Position numbers and translations under genes: made by a program. From Burkholderiales bacterium (GTDB lineage: Bacteria; Pseudomonadota; Gammaproteobacteria; Burkholderiales; Usitatibacteraceae), in NCBI GenBank assembly GCA_019634955.1, contig JAHCAK010000010.1, positions 38,101 through 102,100 of the forward strand: 64,000 nucleotides of DNA. The letters run 5' to 3'. This document shows, piece by piece, positions 1 to 12,084 of this stretch (the stretch's first letter is position 1; each line of letters starts with the position of its first letter). The notes beneath the pieces are model-generated. The model saw nothing but the letters and a program-made list of their open reading frames with translations. It was not told the origin of the DNA and made no database searches.

Positions 1-1614
<1,614 letters not shown>

Positions 1615-1618
<4 letters not shown>

Positions 1619-2394
1619 GCGGCGCACCCGGCCTCGCGGCGATGCAACGGGAGTTCGCCGCTGCCGTCACGGCGGGCGACGCCGATGCGTTCGTCGCGCA
1701 CCTCGCCGGCGATCCGGGCCGCGCCCTGCGGCGCCTGGCGATCTACCGGCGCGCGATCGCGGCCAACCGGTGCGGCGCGCTTCGCGCGGCGTATCCCGTC
1801 GTCGCGCGCCTGGTGGGCGACGCGTTCTTCGACGAGGCGGCCCGGCGCTTCACCCATGCGTCGCCCCCGCGCGAGGCCGACCTCAACCGGTACGGCGCGG
1901 GGCTTCCGGCGTTTCTCGCCGGCTATCCTCCCGCGGCGGCGCTTCCATGGCTCGCCGACGTTGCCCGCCTCGAGTGGGCGTGGCACGAGTCGCTGATGGC
2001 AGCCGACGCCTCCCCGGCCGACTTCGCGGCGCTCGCCGGCGTGTCCGGGGAGGCGCAGCCGGCCCTGCGATTCGCGCTGCATCCGTCCGTGCGCCTCGTG
2101 CGGTCCGCCTGGCCCGTGCTGGCGATCTGGGAGGCGAACCAGGAGGGCCGGGACGGCACGGCCGCTCGCGACGAGGGCGCGGACGACATCCTCGTGTGGC
2201 GCGATGGCGCGCGGGTTCGCCTGGCCCTTCTCGGTGCGCCGGAAGCCGGCTTCCTGGAGGCGATCATGGCCGGCGTCACGCTCGGGGAAGCGGCCGATCG
2301 CGCCGGGCAGTGGGATTTCGCCCCGGCGCTTGCGCGACTGGCGGGGCTCGGGCTCATCGCAGGCTTCCACGCGGGGGACCCGCGTCCCGCCTAG
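1615..2394 (+). CDS. DUF2063 family partner protein of the MNIO enzyme
   Basis: A 259-residue cytoplasmic protein with the DUF2063 N-terminal pattern (MQREFAAAV ... RRLAIYRRAIAANRCGALRAAYPVV ... DLNRYGAGLPAFL) and a C-terminal region resembling the winged/RRE-like partner domains that present RiPP precursors to their modifying enzymes. The start ATG overlaps the DUF692 stop (ATGA). Its stop overlaps the stop of the convergent gene (ctag, 2391-2394), so there is no room for a terminator between them. Known role of the family: delivers the bufferin precursor to the MNIO oxidase. Assignment rests on conserved N-terminus plus gene order. Confidence 0.85.
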
Positions 2395-3236
2395 GGCGCG
2401 GCGAGGGCGTTCGTGACGTCCGCGGCCACCCGCCAGCCTGCCGGCTCCCGCCGCCAGACGCGGACATAGTGGCCGGCAGCCGCGGCTCCGGGCGGGCCGT
2501 AGCTGCCGATCGCGTACGCGAGGTCCCCGGCCCGGCTGGCGCCCTGCGAGGCGAGGGCCCAGGCCGTGCGCCCTTCGCCCGCGGCGGGCGAGGCCAGGGC
2601 GGCGTCTCGGCCGAGGAATGGTGCGTGGCCTTCACGATAGAGACGGATCGTCGCGGAGGCGAACGCAGCGTAGGCGGCGCGGTCGCCCTCCTGCGCGGCG
2701 AGACGGGCGAACCGCGCCTCCGCGGCATCGACCGCTTCACCGGTGGCGTCCGGGATGGCCGGCGTCACGCCGGCGACGAGCGCAGCGTCGGCCAGCGCGG
2801 GGCCGGGGTGGGAGATGCCGAGATCCACCTTCACGCGCCAGTCGCCGCCCGGTGGCCGCGTCCAGACGGAGAAGAACTGGCCGTGTCGCGGCGGTGCCTT
2901 GGCGTCCGCCCGGCTGGTGATCGTCCACGGCCCGGTGGACACGCCGAACTCGCCCGACGAAGCGACCTCCACGAAAGCGGGCCGCCAGTCGAGGACGATA
3001 GGCGGGTCGGGCCGGGCGGAAATCAGCGCCGGCCCGTTCACCGGTCCGTTCCTGAAGAGGATGGCATCGGGGGAGAGCCAGGCGAGGAACGCCGCGCGCA
3101 GGCCTTCGCGGACCGACTGCGCCGCGAAGGCCGTCTCGGCGGCCGCGAGGCTCGCCGCCATCCCGGCGGGGTCATGGCTCATGGCCGTGCAGGCGGCCAG
3201 GGCCGTGGCGAGGAGGACGGGGGCGCGTCGGGGCAT
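2391..3236 (-). CDS. putative lipoprotein with two NTF2/SnoaL-like (DUF4440-type) domains
   Basis: A 281-residue protein starting with a short lipoprotein signal (LLATALAAC, Cys16 as the likely lipidated residue). Two similar alpha+beta halves follow (about 25-135 and 150-278). Each starts with a long helix (AETAFAAQSVREGLRAAF; AEARFARLAAQEGDRAAY) and ends in strands with a G.W.V. pattern (GGDWRVKVDLG; PAGWRVAADV), the layout of NTF2-like DUF4440 proteins. No catalytic motif is recognisable, so the function is unknown. It is convergent with the bufferin operon and shares the ctag stop overlap; no evidence links it to copper. The gene stands alone upstream of the hslU end. Confidence 0.7.
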   Translation of the reverse strand: MPRRAPVLLATALAACTAMSHDPAGMAASLAAAETAFAAQSVREGLRAAFLAWLSPDAILFRNGPVNGPALISARPDPPIVLDWRPAFVEVASSGEFGVSTGPWTITSRADAKAPPRHGQFFSVWTRPPGGDWRVKVDLGISHPGPALADAALVAGVTPAIPDATGEAVDAAEARFARLAAQEGDRAAYAAFASATIRLYREGHAPFLGRDAALASPAAGEGRTAWALASQGASRAGDLAYAIGSYGPPGAAAAGHYVRVWRREPAGWRVAADVTNALAAP

Positions 3237-3309
3237 CGCGCGATTGTCCCCCCGGCGGGCGCCGGGCCCGTTACCGGCGGTGGCCGCGCGTGACGGGACC
3301 TTCCGGCGC

Positions 3310-4653
3310 TCAGAGGACGTAGCGGGAGAGGTCCTCGCTCTTCGCGAGGCCGGCCAGGCGCGCGTCCACGTAGGCCGCGTCGATCCGCACCTCGCGCGCG
3401 CCCGCGCCCGCGTCGAAGGAGATCTCCTCGAGGAGCTTCTCCATCACCGTGTGCAGGCGCCGCGCGCCGATGTTCTCGGTGCGCTCGTTCACGGCGAAGG
3501 CGATCTCGGCGATGCGGCGGACGGCGTCGGCGGTGAAGGCGAGCGCCACGGATTCCGTCGCGAGGAGCGCCTCGTACTGCCGCGTGAGGCAGGCGTCGGT
3601 GGCCGTGAGGATGCGCTCGAAATCCTCCACGGAAAGGCTGGAGAGCTCCACGCGGATGGGCAGGCGCCCCTGCAGCTCGGGGATGAGGTCCGACGGGCGG
3701 GAGAGATGGAAGGCGCCGCTCGCGATGAACAGGATGTGGTCGGTGCGCAGCACGCCGTACTTCGTCGTGACGGCCGTGCCTTCCACGAGCGGCAGGAGGT
3801 CGCGCTGCACGCCCTGGCGCGAGACGTCCGCGCCGCCCGTCTCGCCGCGGCTCGCGATCTTGTCGATCTCGTCCAGGAACACGATGCCGTTCTGCTCGAC
3901 CGCGCGCATGGCCTTGAGGCGGATCTCCTCCTCGTTCACCAGCTTGCCGGCCTCCTCGTCGGTGATGAGGCGCATGGCCTCGCGGATGCCGAGCTTGCGC
4001 AGGCGCCGCCGGCCGCCGCCGAGGTTCGCGAACATGCCCTGCAGCTGCTGCGTGAGCTCCTCCATCCCGGGAGGCGCCATGATCTCCATCGGGCCCGCGC
4101 CCTGCGCGAGGTCGATCTCGATCTCCTTGTCGTCGAGCTTCCCCTCGCGAAGCATCTTGCGGAAGCGCTGGCGCGTCGAGCCCGCCTCCGGGCCCTCCGC
4201 GGCCGGGACGCCGGGGAGCAGGGCGTCGAGCACGCGCTCCTCGGCGGCGTCCTCGGCGCGCGGCCGGACCTTCTGCATCTCCTGCTCGCGCGTGGCCTTC
4301 ACGGCCATCTCGGCCAGGTCGCGGATGATCGTGTCCACGTCCCGTCCCACGTAGCCCACCTCGGTGAACTTGGTCGCCTCGACCTTCACGAACGGGGCGT
4401 TGGCGAGCCGCGCCAGGCGGCGCGCGATCTCGGTCTTGCCCACGCCCGTGGGACCGATCATGAGGATGTTCTTGGGCGTGATCTCGCCGCGCAGGGGCTC
4501 GGGCACCTGCGAGCGGCGCCAGCGGTTCCTGAGCGCGATGGCCACGGCTTTCTTGGCGGCCTCCTGCCCGACGATGTGCTTGTCCAGCTCGTGGACGATC
4601 TCCTGCGGCGTCATCATCGACGCGGCGCTCTGCGCGTGGGTGTCTGTGGCCAT
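3310..4653 (-). CDS. hslU: ATP-dependent protease ATPase subunit HslU (ClpY)
   Basis: A 447-residue AAA+ unfoldase that feeds proteins to HslV in the cytoplasm. Seen: the N-terminal [17 protein letters not shown] box, Walker A GPTGVGKT (67-74), pore loop GYVG (100-103), the charged intermediate domain (about 110-245), Walker [10 protein letters not shown] (257-265), and the family's C-terminal [18 protein letters not shown] and terminal SEDLSRYVL, which docks into HslV. ATG at 4653 gives a 13-residue extension compared with the E. coli-like start MTPQEIV (4614); either is possible. It lies 25 bp downstream of hslV, consistent with an hslVU operon. No oddities. Confidence 0.96.
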   Translation of the reverse strand: MATDTHAQSAASMMTPQEIVHELDKHIVGQEAAKKAVAIALRNRWRRSQVPEPLRGEITPKNILMIGPTGVGKTEIARRLARLANAPFVKVEATKFTEVGYVGRDVDTIIRDLAEMAVKATREQEMQKVRPRAEDAAEERVLDALLPGVPAAEGPEAGSTRQRFRKMLREGKLDDKEIEIDLAQGAGPMEIMAPPGMEELTQQLQGMFANLGGGRRRLRKLGIREAMRLITDEEAGKLVNEEEIRLKAMRAVEQNGIVFLDEIDKIASRGETGGADVSRQGVQRDLLPLVEGTAVTTKYGVLRTDHILFIASGAFHLSRPSDLIPELQGRLPIRVELSSLSVEDFERILTATDACLTRQYEALLATESVALAFTADAVRRIAEIAFAVNERTENIGARRLHTVMEKLLEEISFDAGAGAREVRIDAAYVDARLAGLAKSEDLSRYVL

Positions 4654-4678
4654 CGTCGTGCCCGGGCGGCCGGCTCGC

Positions 4679-5218
4679 TCAGAGCGTCTCGACCACGTGG
4701 TTCTGGTTCGTGTAGATGCAGATGTCGCCGGCGATCTCGAGCGCGCGCTTGACGATCTCCGCGGGGGGGAGCTCGGTGTGCTCGAGGAGCGCGATGGCGG
4801 CCGCCTGCGCGTAGGAGCCGCCGCTGCCCATCGCGACGATGCCGCGCTCGGGCTCCAGCACGTCGCCGTTGCCGGTGATGAGGAGCGAGCTCTCGCGGTC
4901 GGCAACGGCGAGCATCGCCTCGAGGCGGCGCAGCATCCGGTCGGTGCGCCAGTCCTTGGCCAGCTCGACGGCCGAGCGCAGGAGGTGGCCCTGGTGCTTC
5001 TCGAGCTTGGCCTCGAATCGCTCGAAAAGGGTGAAGGCGTCGGCCGTGGCGCCCGCGAAGCCGGCGAGGATGCGCTCGCCGTAGAGGCGGCGCACCTTGC
5101 GGGCGGTGGCCTTCACCACGACGTTGCCGAGCGTGACCTGGCCGTCGCCGCCCATGGCGACCTGGGCGCCGCGCCGGACGCTCACGATGGTGGTGCCGTG
5201 GAACGACTCGTCGGTCAT
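4679..5218 (-). CDS. hslV: ATP-dependent protease subunit HslV
   Basis: A 179-residue proteasome-type threonine peptidase that forms the proteolytic core of HslUV. The mature N-terminus is expected at Thr9 ([11 protein letters not shown]), so an eight-residue propeptide would be removed autocatalytically. The rest is colinear with the family: [38 protein letters not shown]. Start ATG 5218 is only 7 bp from the end of the STAS-like gene, which suggests read-through from the zinc-related chain upstream. hslU follows directly. Heat-shock control is usual for the family but no sigma-32 promoter is evident here. Confidence 0.96.
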   Translation of the reverse strand: MTDESFHGTTIVSVRRGAQVAMGGDGQVTLGNVVVKATARKVRRLYGERILAGFAGATADAFTLFERFEAKLEKHQGHLLRSAVELAKDWRTDRMLRRLEAMLAVADRESSLLITGNGDVLEPERGIVAMGSGGSYAQAAAIALLEHTELPPAEIVKRALEIAGDICIYTNQNHVVETL

Positions 5219-5225
5219 GGGGGCC

Positions 5226-6326
5226 TCAGTTGGCCTTGCGCCGGATCAGGATGGCATGGCGATTGAACCCGAAGGCTTCCAGCAACGCCGCGTTCAATTC
5301 CGAAAGATTGGAGAGGATTACCCGCTTGCCGGCGAGCTGGATCGCCTTCACGACCTCGTAGAACTGGGCGCCGGCGGCGAAGTCGATCCGCAGCACCTTG
5401 CCCATGTCGACGACGATCTCGGTGCCCGAGGCGGCGTGGGCGGCGAGGTCGGCGAACTGGTTCTGGCTGGCGGTGGAGACGACCCCCTTCAGGGAGAACC
5501 CGGCCGCGGGGGCCTCGGGCGCGGCGGGCGCGGCGGGAACGCGCGCCGCCGATTCCGCCACCGTGTTCACGTACACCGCCCAGTTGGGCGGCGACATCTC
5601 GAAGGCGACCGCGTACTCGAGGCCCAGCTCCTCGAAGGGCTCGCTCCTGCCCTGCAGCACGTAGAGCTCGAAGAGGAGCAGCCAGAAGCTGCGGACGGCG
5701 TCCGACGGCGGCTCGTTGAACGTGGCGCGAAGCACCAGCTCGAGCGAGTCGGCGTTGTTGAACCACATCGGCAGCCCCGCGCGCCGCAGCCGCTGCAGGG
5801 CCGCGGCGAGAAGCGCCGCCTCGGCGGCGGTGATCGAGGCGACCTTGCCGAAGTCGATGCGCACCGTGCCCATCTGCTCGGCGAAGGCGACGAGCTTCTC
5901 GATTTCCGGGCCCAGCTCGCCCAGGGCGTTGGGCTTGAGCGCGAAGAAATCCTTGCGCTCGCGGCTCTGCGCGCGACGGGGGTCGGAGGCGACCTCGGTG
6001 CCGCCCGCCCAGGCGGGCGGCGACTGCTCGAAGCGAACCGTGTAGAGGAGCGAGAGCGCCTCGTACTCGGTGCGGTTCTGCGTGAGCTCGAAGAGGTCGA
6101 ACAGCATGAGCCACGGCTGCTTGTTGGTGCGGCTGGCGGGGTCCCGCGTGAGCCCCTTCAGGATCGCTTCCGCCGGCGCCACGAGGTTCGCGGCGTAGAG
6201 GACGGCGGCCTCCTGCGCCGGCGGCAGGGGCGCGGAGTGGTACTCCTCGCTGCCCACGCGGCCCGCGGGGCGCTGCGCCGGCCTGGGGGCCCCGGCGTGG
6301 GGTGCGCCTGTGGTGGAGATCGCCAA
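5226..6326 (-). CDS. STAS-like domain protein of unknown role
   Basis: A 366-residue cytoplasmic protein with two STAS-like segments. The one at about 155-205 contains [20 protein letters not shown], and the one at about 305-360 contains [19 protein letters not shown]; both have the beta-alpha pattern of anti-sigma-factor antagonists and MlaB-like proteins. No canonical phosphorylatable serine is obvious. A linker rich in Ala/Pro (about 270-285) separates the halves. No ATG fits, so TTG at 6326 is chosen: it lies 14 bp after the DUF3299 stop with a GAGG/GGAG site 5-10 bp upstream. It sits between a zinc-related ABC system and hslV. The function could be regulatory or scaffolding; not recognised precisely. 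Confidence 0.65.
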   Translation of the reverse strand: MAISTTGAPHAGAPRPAQRPAGRVGSEEYHSAPLPPAQEAAVLYAANLVAPAEAILKGLTRDPASRTNKQPWLMLFDLFELTQNRTEYEALSLLYTVRFEQSPPAWAGGTEVASDPRRAQSRERKDFFALKPNALGELGPEIEKLVAFAEQMGTVRIDFGKVASITAAEAALLAAALQRLRRAGLPMWFNNADSLELVLRATFNEPPSDAVRSFWLLLFELYVLQGRSEPFEELGLEYAVAFEMSPPNWAVYVNTVAESAARVPAAPAAPEAPAAGFSLKGVVSTASQNQFADLAAHAASGTEIVVDMGKVLRIDFAAGAQFYEVVKAIQLAGKRVILSNLSELNAALLEAFGFNRHAILIRRKAN

Positions 6327-6340
6327 GGTCGCCTCGCTCC

Positions 6341-6841
6341 TCAGGGCGGGACGGCGACGGCCTGCGTGAGCCGGTAGTAGACGACGTCGTTCTCGAGGAC
6401 GGCCATGCGGCCGGCCACGACGATGGGCTCGAAGGTGAAGTCGACGGGCTTGTCGGCGAGGACTTCCACCAGCGACTCGGGGCCGGCCGTGAGGCAGAAC
6501 GAGCAGTGCGGCGGGAAGGCGGAAAGCAGGAAGCGTTTCTGCTTCTTCGCCTGGTCGAGCGGCATCATGAAGCCGAAGAGCTTCACCTGCTGCTTGTCGA
6601 GCTCCTTCACCTCCTTCGGGAAGGCCGGGCCGAACTTCTTGTCGGGCCGCTGCACGGTCTTCGTGGATTGCAGGAGCTGCCACGGCACCGTGCCGGCCGG
6701 GGCGGGATCCGCGCCGATCCAGAAGCCGCCCTGTCCCGGCGCCTTGGCGGGATCCTGCGGCTGGACGGCCGCTACCGGCGACGCGGCGAGCACGGCGGAG
6801 AGGACGACGATCAGGCCCGGCAGGAGTTTGGTGTGCGCCAT
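6341..6841 (-). CDS. DUF3299 family periplasmic protein
   Basis: A 166-residue secreted protein: signal peptide (residues about 1-25, KLLPGLIVVLSAVLAASPVAA), then the DUF3299 domain with KLFGFMMPLDQAKKQKRFLL, PPHCSFCLTAGP (a CxxC pair) and VENDVVYY-like end segments. Function unproven. Family knowledge: in Pseudomonas aeruginosa the PA4063-PA4066 zinc-starvation operon joins a DUF3299 protein with a MacB/FtsX-type ABC ATPase and permease, exactly the neighbours seen here. The CxxC could bind metal or be redox-active. Start ATG 6841 gives the intact signal peptide and lies 10 bp from the permease stop. Inferred role: periplasmic partner of the zinc-linked ABC system. Confidence 0.85.
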   Translation of the reverse strand: MAHTKLLPGLIVVLSAVLAASPVAAVQPQDPAKAPGQGGFWIGADPAPAGTVPWQLLQSTKTVQRPDKKFGPAFPKEVKELDKQQVKLFGFMMPLDQAKKQKRFLLSAFPPHCSFCLTAGPESLVEVLADKPVDFTFEPIVVAGRMAVLENDVVYYRLTQAVAVPP

Positions 6842-6851
6842 GTTCTCCAGA

Positions 6852-8024
6852 TTATCGCTTTGCCAGCAGCGCCGCAGGGTCGCTTGAGTAGGCCTGAAGC
6901 GCGGGCACGAGGCAGGTGAACGCGCCGGCCCCGAGGACCGACGCGACGAGCAAGCCTTCGCCGGGCGCCCAGGCGAGGCCCGTGAGCGGCCACGACCCGG
7001 CATGCGAAAGCCAGATGCCGAGCGCGTGGGCGGCGCCGTGACCGAGGGCGAGGCCCAGTATAACCCCCGCCACCAGCAGGGTCACTCCCTCCGCGAGGGT
7101 GAGCGCCGCGAGCGATGCGGGCCTCGCGCCGAGGGTCCGCAGCAGGGCGAGGTCGTAGCGGCGCTCCTGGAGCGCCGAGGAGAGCGCCGCGAACAGCGAG
7201 AGCGCCGCGCTCGCCATGAGCACGATGGCGAACCAGCGCAGCGTCTCCACGCCCACGCCGGCGAGGTCGAGAAGGCGCGCCGCCTCGTAGGCAGGCGACG
7301 CCGCCTGCATCGCGGTGGTGGCGTTGATCGCGCGCGGCAGCATCGCCGCGGCGAGCGGCGTGCGGTAGCGGATCAGCAGCGCCGTGATCTCCGGCCGGGC
7401 CGGCGCATGCGCCTCATGGACGTGCCAGACGCTCTCCACGGAAGTGAGGACGAGCCGGTCGGCCACGGTGCCGGTCGGCGCAAGGATGCCCACGACCGTG
7501 TAGGGGTGCTCGCCGTGGGCCGGCCCCGCTTCGGCCAGCCCGTGGGCGCCGGTGAGCTTCGCCCCGACGACGAGCCCTTCGCGGCGCGCGACCTCCGCGC
7601 CCACGACCGCCTCCATCTCGGCCGAGAAGAGCCGGCCTTGCGCGACCGTCGCGCCATGCAGGGCCAGGAACGACTCGTCGGTGCCGACGATGCGCGAGCC
7701 GTGGAACGAGTCGCCGAGGGCGAGCGGCGTGGCCGAGGCGACCATCGGGTTCGCCTGGACCGCGCGCGCCTCCTCGAGGCCGATGTTGCCGGTGGGGACG
7801 TCCGCGTGGAACACCGTCGACAGGATGAGCTGCAGCGGGCTGCCCTTGGCGCCCACCACGAGGTCGACGGATTTCGCGTCGCGCGTGAGCCGCTCCTCGG
7901 CCTGGTCGGCCGCGAGGAGCAGGAACGCGATCGTGGCCACGCCCAGCGCGAGCATCGCCGCGTTGAGCGCGGAGAGGAGCGGGCGGCTCGCGAGGTAGGC
8001 CAGGGCCAGCCGGAAGAGGCTCAC
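6852..8024 (-). CDS. MacB/FtsX-type ABC transporter permease
   Basis: A 390-residue inner-membrane permease. One N-terminal membrane helix (about 15-40, LSALNAAMLALGVATIAFLLL) is followed by a large periplasmic domain (about 45-265) and three C-terminal helices (about 270-385). A QERRYDLALLRTLGARPASL coupling motif sits between helices two and three, typical of the MacB/LolC/FtsX class. GTG at 8024 overlaps the ATPase stop (GTGA), implying translational coupling. With the ATPase it should form a mechanotransmission-type ABC complex instead of a classic importer. Context (Zur, two CobW GTPases, DUF3299) points to zinc homeostasis; the substrate is unknown. Confidence 0.9.
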   Translation of the reverse strand: MSLFRLALAYLASRPLLSALNAAMLALGVATIAFLLLAADQAEERLTRDAKSVDLVVGAKGSPLQLILSTVFHADVPTGNIGLEEARAVQANPMVASATPLALGDSFHGSRIVGTDESFLALHGATVAQGRLFSAEMEAVVGAEVARREGLVVGAKLTGAHGLAEAGPAHGEHPYTVVGILAPTGTVADRLVLTSVESVWHVHEAHAPARPEITALLIRYRTPLAAAMLPRAINATTAMQAASPAYEAARLLDLAGVGVETLRWFAIVLMASAALSLFAALSSALQERRYDLALLRTLGARPASLAALTLAEGVTLLVAGVILGLALGHGAAHALGIWLSHAGSWPLTGLAWAPGEGLLVASVLGAGAFTCLVPALQAYSSDPAALLAKR

Positions 8025-8653
8025 AGCTCGAGCCTCCTCGCGAAGCGGTCGCGGATGCGGTTGTCGTGGGTGGCGACGAGCAGCGTGGCGCCGCAGGCCG
8101 CCGCCTGGTCGAGCAGCAGCGAGAGGGCGCGCGCGCAGTTGGCGTCGTCGAGCGCGGAGGTGGGCTCGTCGGCGAGCAGGAGCGACGGCCGGTTCACGAC
8201 CGCCCGCGCGATGGCCACGCGCTGGGCCTCGCCCACGGAAAGGCGGCTGGCGCGGGCGCCGGCCAGCGCCGCGATGCCGAGGCCCGCGAGCACCTCGTCG
8301 ATGCGACCGTCGTCGACTCGGCAGCCGGCCAGGCGCTGCGCGAGGCGCAGGTTGTCCCGCACGGACACCACGCCGACCAGGTGAAGGGTCTGGAGGACGA
8401 GGCCCACGCGACGGGCCCGGAAGGCGTCGCGCGCGGCCGGCGCGAGCCGCGTCACCTCCTCGCCGCCGACGCGGACGGACCCTTCCGTGGGCGTGGCGAG
8501 CCCGGCGATCACGTTGAGGAGCGTCGACTTGCCGCTCCCCGACGGTCCCAGCACGAGGCTCGCCTCCCCGGCCGCCACGTCCCACGACGGCACGGAGAGC
8601 ACCGTCCTGCCGTCGTAAGCGTGGCGCAGGCCCCGGATCTCGAGCATCGTCAT
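8021..8653 (-). CDS. ABC transporter ATP-binding protein (LolD/MacB class)
   Basis: A 210-residue ABC ATPase. Seen: Walker [10 protein letters not shown] (about 39-47), Q-loop VLQTLHL, a signature variant [14 protein letters not shown] (usual LSGGQ replaced by LSVGE), Walker [14 protein letters not shown] and switch THD. ATG 8653 overlaps the upstream CobW stop (ATGA). It energises the permease encoded immediately downstream. The altered second signature residue (G to V) is tolerated in some LolD/MacB-like proteins and does not by itself suggest inactivity. The gene belongs to the Zur-led chain and is probably induced in zinc limitation (inference from neighbours). Confidence 0.92.
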   Translation of the reverse strand: MTMLEIRGLRHAYDGRTVLSVPSWDVAAGEASLVLGPSGSGKSTLLNVIAGLATPTEGSVRVGGEEVTRLAPAARDAFRARRVGLVLQTLHLVGVVSVRDNLRLAQRLAGCRVDDGRIDEVLAGLGIAALAGARASRLSVGEAQRVAIARAVVNRPSLLLADEPTSALDDANCARALSLLLDQAAACGATLLVATHDNRIRDRFARRLEL

Positions 8654-9645
8654 GCCACGCAGTACGCGAGGCCCTCCTCGAACAGGCGCCGGGGAATGCG
8701 CCGGCCGATGAACACCATCACGCTCTCGCGCGCCTCGCCCGGGCCCCACGGCTTGCCGGGCGTGCCGCCCATCAGCATGTGCACGCCCTGGAAGATCATG
8801 CGCCGCGGCTCGCCCTGGATGTTGAGCACGCCCTTGTAGCGCAGCAGGTCCTCGCCGTAGTTCTGCACCATCAGGGAGAGGAAGGTCTCGATCTTCTCCA
8901 TGTGCAGGGGGCGGGCGTCCTTCCAGACGAAGCTCTTCACGTCGTCGTCGTGGTGATGGTGCGTGTCCTCGAGGAACGCCGGGTCGATCTCGAGCGCAGC
9001 GTTGAGGTTGAAGCCGCGGATGTCGAGGATCTCGCGGATGTCGGTCTCGCCGAAGTGGACCTTCTTCTGGTGCGCCCGCGGGTTCATGTCGCGAAGGCGC
9101 CCCATGAGGTCCGCGACCTCTTCCTCGGCCACGAGGTCCGTCTTGGACAGGAGGATCCGGTCCGCGAAGCCCACCTGCGCGCGCGCCTCGTCGTGCTCGT
9201 CGAGGGCCCGCTGCCCGTGCTTCGCGTCCACCACGGTGATCACCGCGTCGAGCAGGTACTCGCCGTGGATGCCCTCGTCCATGAAGAAGGTCTGCGCGAC
9301 GGGCCCGGGGTTGGCGAGGCCCGTGGTCTCGATCACCACGCGGTCGAACCGGAGCTCGCCGCGGCGGCGCTTCTTCCCGAGGTCGCCCAGGATGCGCACC
9401 AGGTCGCCGCGCACGGTGCAGCAGAGACAGCCGTTGTTCATCTCGACGATCTGCTCCTCGCGGTCCTCGACCAGGATCTCGTTGTCCACGCCGGTCTCGC
9501 CGAACTCGTTCTCGATCACGGCGATCCTCTCGCCGTGCTGCTCGGTGAGGATGCGGTTGAGGAGCGTCGTCTTCCCCGCGCCGAGGAAGCCGGTGAGGAT
9601 CGTGACGGGGATGAGGTCCTTCTCGGTGCTCGGGGCGGCTGCCAT
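8650..9645 (-). CDS. CobW/COG0523 family GTPase, putative zinc metallochaperone (first copy)
   Basis: A 331-residue G3E GTPase. Seen: P-loop GFLGAGKTT (19-27), the metal-binding CxCC motif CLCC (73-76), [11 protein letters not shown], the guanine-specificity SKTD motif, an acidic histidine stretch HHHHDDD in the middle-C region, and the CobW C-terminal domain. Family knowledge: COG0523 proteins linked to Zur act as zinc metallochaperones, insertases or reserve systems. It is followed by the ABC ATPase (ATGA overlap) and preceded by a second CobW gene 3 bp away. The two copies are diverged: only this one has the His-rich loop, suggesting different metal handling. Confidence 0.9.
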   Translation of the reverse strand: MAAAPSTEKDLIPVTILTGFLGAGKTTLLNRILTEQHGERIAVIENEFGETGVDNEILVEDREEQIVEMNNGCLCCTVRGDLVRILGDLGKKRRRGELRFDRVVIETTGLANPGPVAQTFFMDEGIHGEYLLDAVITVVDAKHGQRALDEHDEARAQVGFADRILLSKTDLVAEEEVADLMGRLRDMNPRAHQKKVHFGETDIREILDIRGFNLNAALEIDPAFLEDTHHHHDDDVKSFVWKDARPLHMEKIETFLSLMVQNYGEDLLRYKGVLNIQGEPRRMIFQGVHMLMGGTPGKPWGPGEARESVMVFIGRRIPRRLFEEGLAYCVA

Positions 9646-9648
9646 GGT

Positions 9649-10671
<1,023 letters not shown>

Positions 10672-10684
10672 CGCGCGGGGCGCC

Positions 10685-11125
10685 TCACCGGCACGCCGCG
10701 CAAAGGCCCTGCACCGTGAGCTCGATCCGCTGCGGGACGAACCCGCGCGGCACCTTGACCGCCGCGGGGACCTCCGTCTCCTCGAGGCAAACGGTCCGCC
10801 CGCAACCCGAGCAGGTGAAGTGGGCGTGCGCGCCGCCGGGGCCGCGGCGGTTCGCGCCGAAGCGCCAGGTGCGGTCCTCGCCGGGGATGCGGTGCGCGAG
10901 GCCCGTGGCCACGAGGCGGTCGAGCACGCGATAGACCGTGACCCGGTCCACCGGCGTCACCGGCGCGAGCGCCTCCTCGACCTCGTGGTGCGTGAGCGCA
11001 TGGTCGGCTGCGAGCAGGGCCGCGAGCACGGCGCTGCGCGGCGTCGTGACGCGCTCGCCGGCCTCGCGGATGCGGCGCTGCGCCTCGACCGCCCGGGCGG
11101 CGGTGCGGTGCGATGTCCTTGCCAT
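10685..11125 (-). CDS. zur: Fur family repressor, probably Zur
   Basis: A 146-residue Fur-fold regulator: N-terminal winged helix (about 15-85, TPRSAVLAALLAADHALTHH and VDRVTVYRVLDRLVATGLAH) and C-terminal dimerisation domain with a structural zinc site made of C105-x-x-C108 and C142-x-x-C145, plus HAHF (100-103). Adjacent COG0523 GTPases and an ABC system of zinc-starvation type indicate zinc sensing rather than iron. ATG 11125 starts the unit. A dyad 32-48 bp upstream (11157-11173) could be its own operator. Zur versus Fur is an inference; Mn or peroxide sensing is less likely from context. Confidence 0.85.
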   Translation of the reverse strand: MARTSHRTAARAVEAQRRIREAGERVTTPRSAVLAALLAADHALTHHEVEEALAPVTPVDRVTVYRVLDRLVATGLAHRIPGEDRTWRFGANRRGPGGAHAHFTCSGCGRTVCLEETEVPAAVKVPRGFVPQRIELTVQGLCAACR

Positions 11126-11156
11126 GGGCGGGATTCTAGGCCGTCGCGGGGCGCGG

Positions 11157-11173
11157 ATGCAACTCGGTTGCGT
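11157..11173 (-). promoter_or_regulatory. candidate Zur operator dyad
   Basis: The sequence atgcaac-tcg-gttgcgt forms 7-bp arms with one mismatch between the xerC stop and the Zur-like gene start, the only inverted repeat in that 53-bp gap. Autoregulated Zur genes commonly carry an operator here. The AT-rich gammaproteobacterial Zur consensus is not matched, so this is an inference from position and symmetry. Confidence 0.35.
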
Positions 11174-11178
11174 CTGCC

Positions 11179-12084
11179 TCAGCCCTTGCGCCGGGCCCTC
11201 GGGTGCGCCGCGTCGTAGACCTTGGCGAGGTGCTGGAAGTCCAGGTGCGTGTACACCTGCGTGGAGGCGATGCTCGCGTGGCCCAGCATCTCCTGCACGG
11301 CGCGCAGGTCGCCCGAGGACTGCAGGACGTGCGAGGCGAAGGAGTGGCGCAGCATGTGCGGGTGGACGTCCACGGGAAGGCCCGCGGCCGCGGCGCGTCG
11401 CTTGATGCGCCGCTGCACCTCCCGCGGGGAGAGGCGCCGCCCCGAGCGCCCGACGAAGAGGGCCGCCTCGCCAGGAGCGGCAAGCCGTGCGCGCACCGGC
11501 AGCCACCGGGCCAGCGCCTCCAGGGCGGGGGCGCCCACCGGCACGACGCGCGTCTTCGATCCCTTTCCCGTCACGCGCACCTCGCCGGCACCGCGGTCCA
11601 CGGCCTGCGCGTCGAGCCCGGTCAGCTCCGACACGCGCAGCCCGCAGGAGTAGGCCAGCTCGAAGAGCGCGCGGTCGCGGATGCCCGTGTCCGACTCGTC
11701 CTCGAGGGCCACCAGCCGCGAGGCGTCGTCGGGGGAGAGCGCCTCGGGCAGGGTGCGCGCCGCGCGCGGGGCGCGGATGCCCTTGCACGGGTTGGCGGGG
11801 ATCTCGCCGTGCCGCGCGAGCCAGTCGTAGAAGCCCCGCCAGGCCGAGAGCAGGCGCGCGAGGGAGCGCGGCGAGAGGCCGCCGCCGTGAAGCAGGGCCA
11901 CGAACCGGCGGATGTCGGCGGCGGGGATCGCGCCCGGGTCGCGCCCGCCGGCCAGCCGCTCGAGCACCTGCCCGTCGCGCGCGTAGGCCGCGAGGGTGTG
12001 TGCGGCCAGCCGCCGCTCGTGCTTCAGGAAGTCGAGGTAGCGCGCGAAGGCGCTAGGCGGCGGGTTCACGGACCGGCGTGACAT
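11179..12084 (-). CDS. xerC: tyrosine recombinase XerC
   Basis: A 301-residue site-specific recombinase that, with XerD, resolves chromosome dimers at dif near the division septum. All catalytic residues are visible: R150 (CGLRVSELTGL), K174 (TGKGSK), H243 and R246 (HMLRHSFASHVL), H269 (LGHASIASTQ) and nucleophile Y278 (VYTHLD). The N-terminal SAM-like core-binding domain spans about 10-95. ATG 12084 overlaps the DUF484 gene by 32 bp; GTG 12069 is an alternative. The order dapF-DUF484-xerC is the conserved proteobacterial arrangement, which supports XerC over XerD. Confidence 0.93.
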   Translation of the reverse strand: MSRRSVNPPPSAFARYLDFLKHERRLAAHTLAAYARDGQVLERLAGGRDPGAIPAADIRRFVALLHGGGLSPRSLARLLSAWRGFYDWLARHGEIPANPCKGIRAPRAARTLPEALSPDDASRLVALEDESDTGIRDRALFELAYSCGLRVSELTGLDAQAVDRGAGEVRVTGKGSKTRVVPVGAPALEALARWLPVRARLAAPGEAALFVGRSGRRLSPREVQRRIKRRAAAAGLPVDVHPHMLRHSFASHVLQSSGDLRAVQEMLGHASIASTQVYTHLDFQHLAKVYDAAHPRARRKG

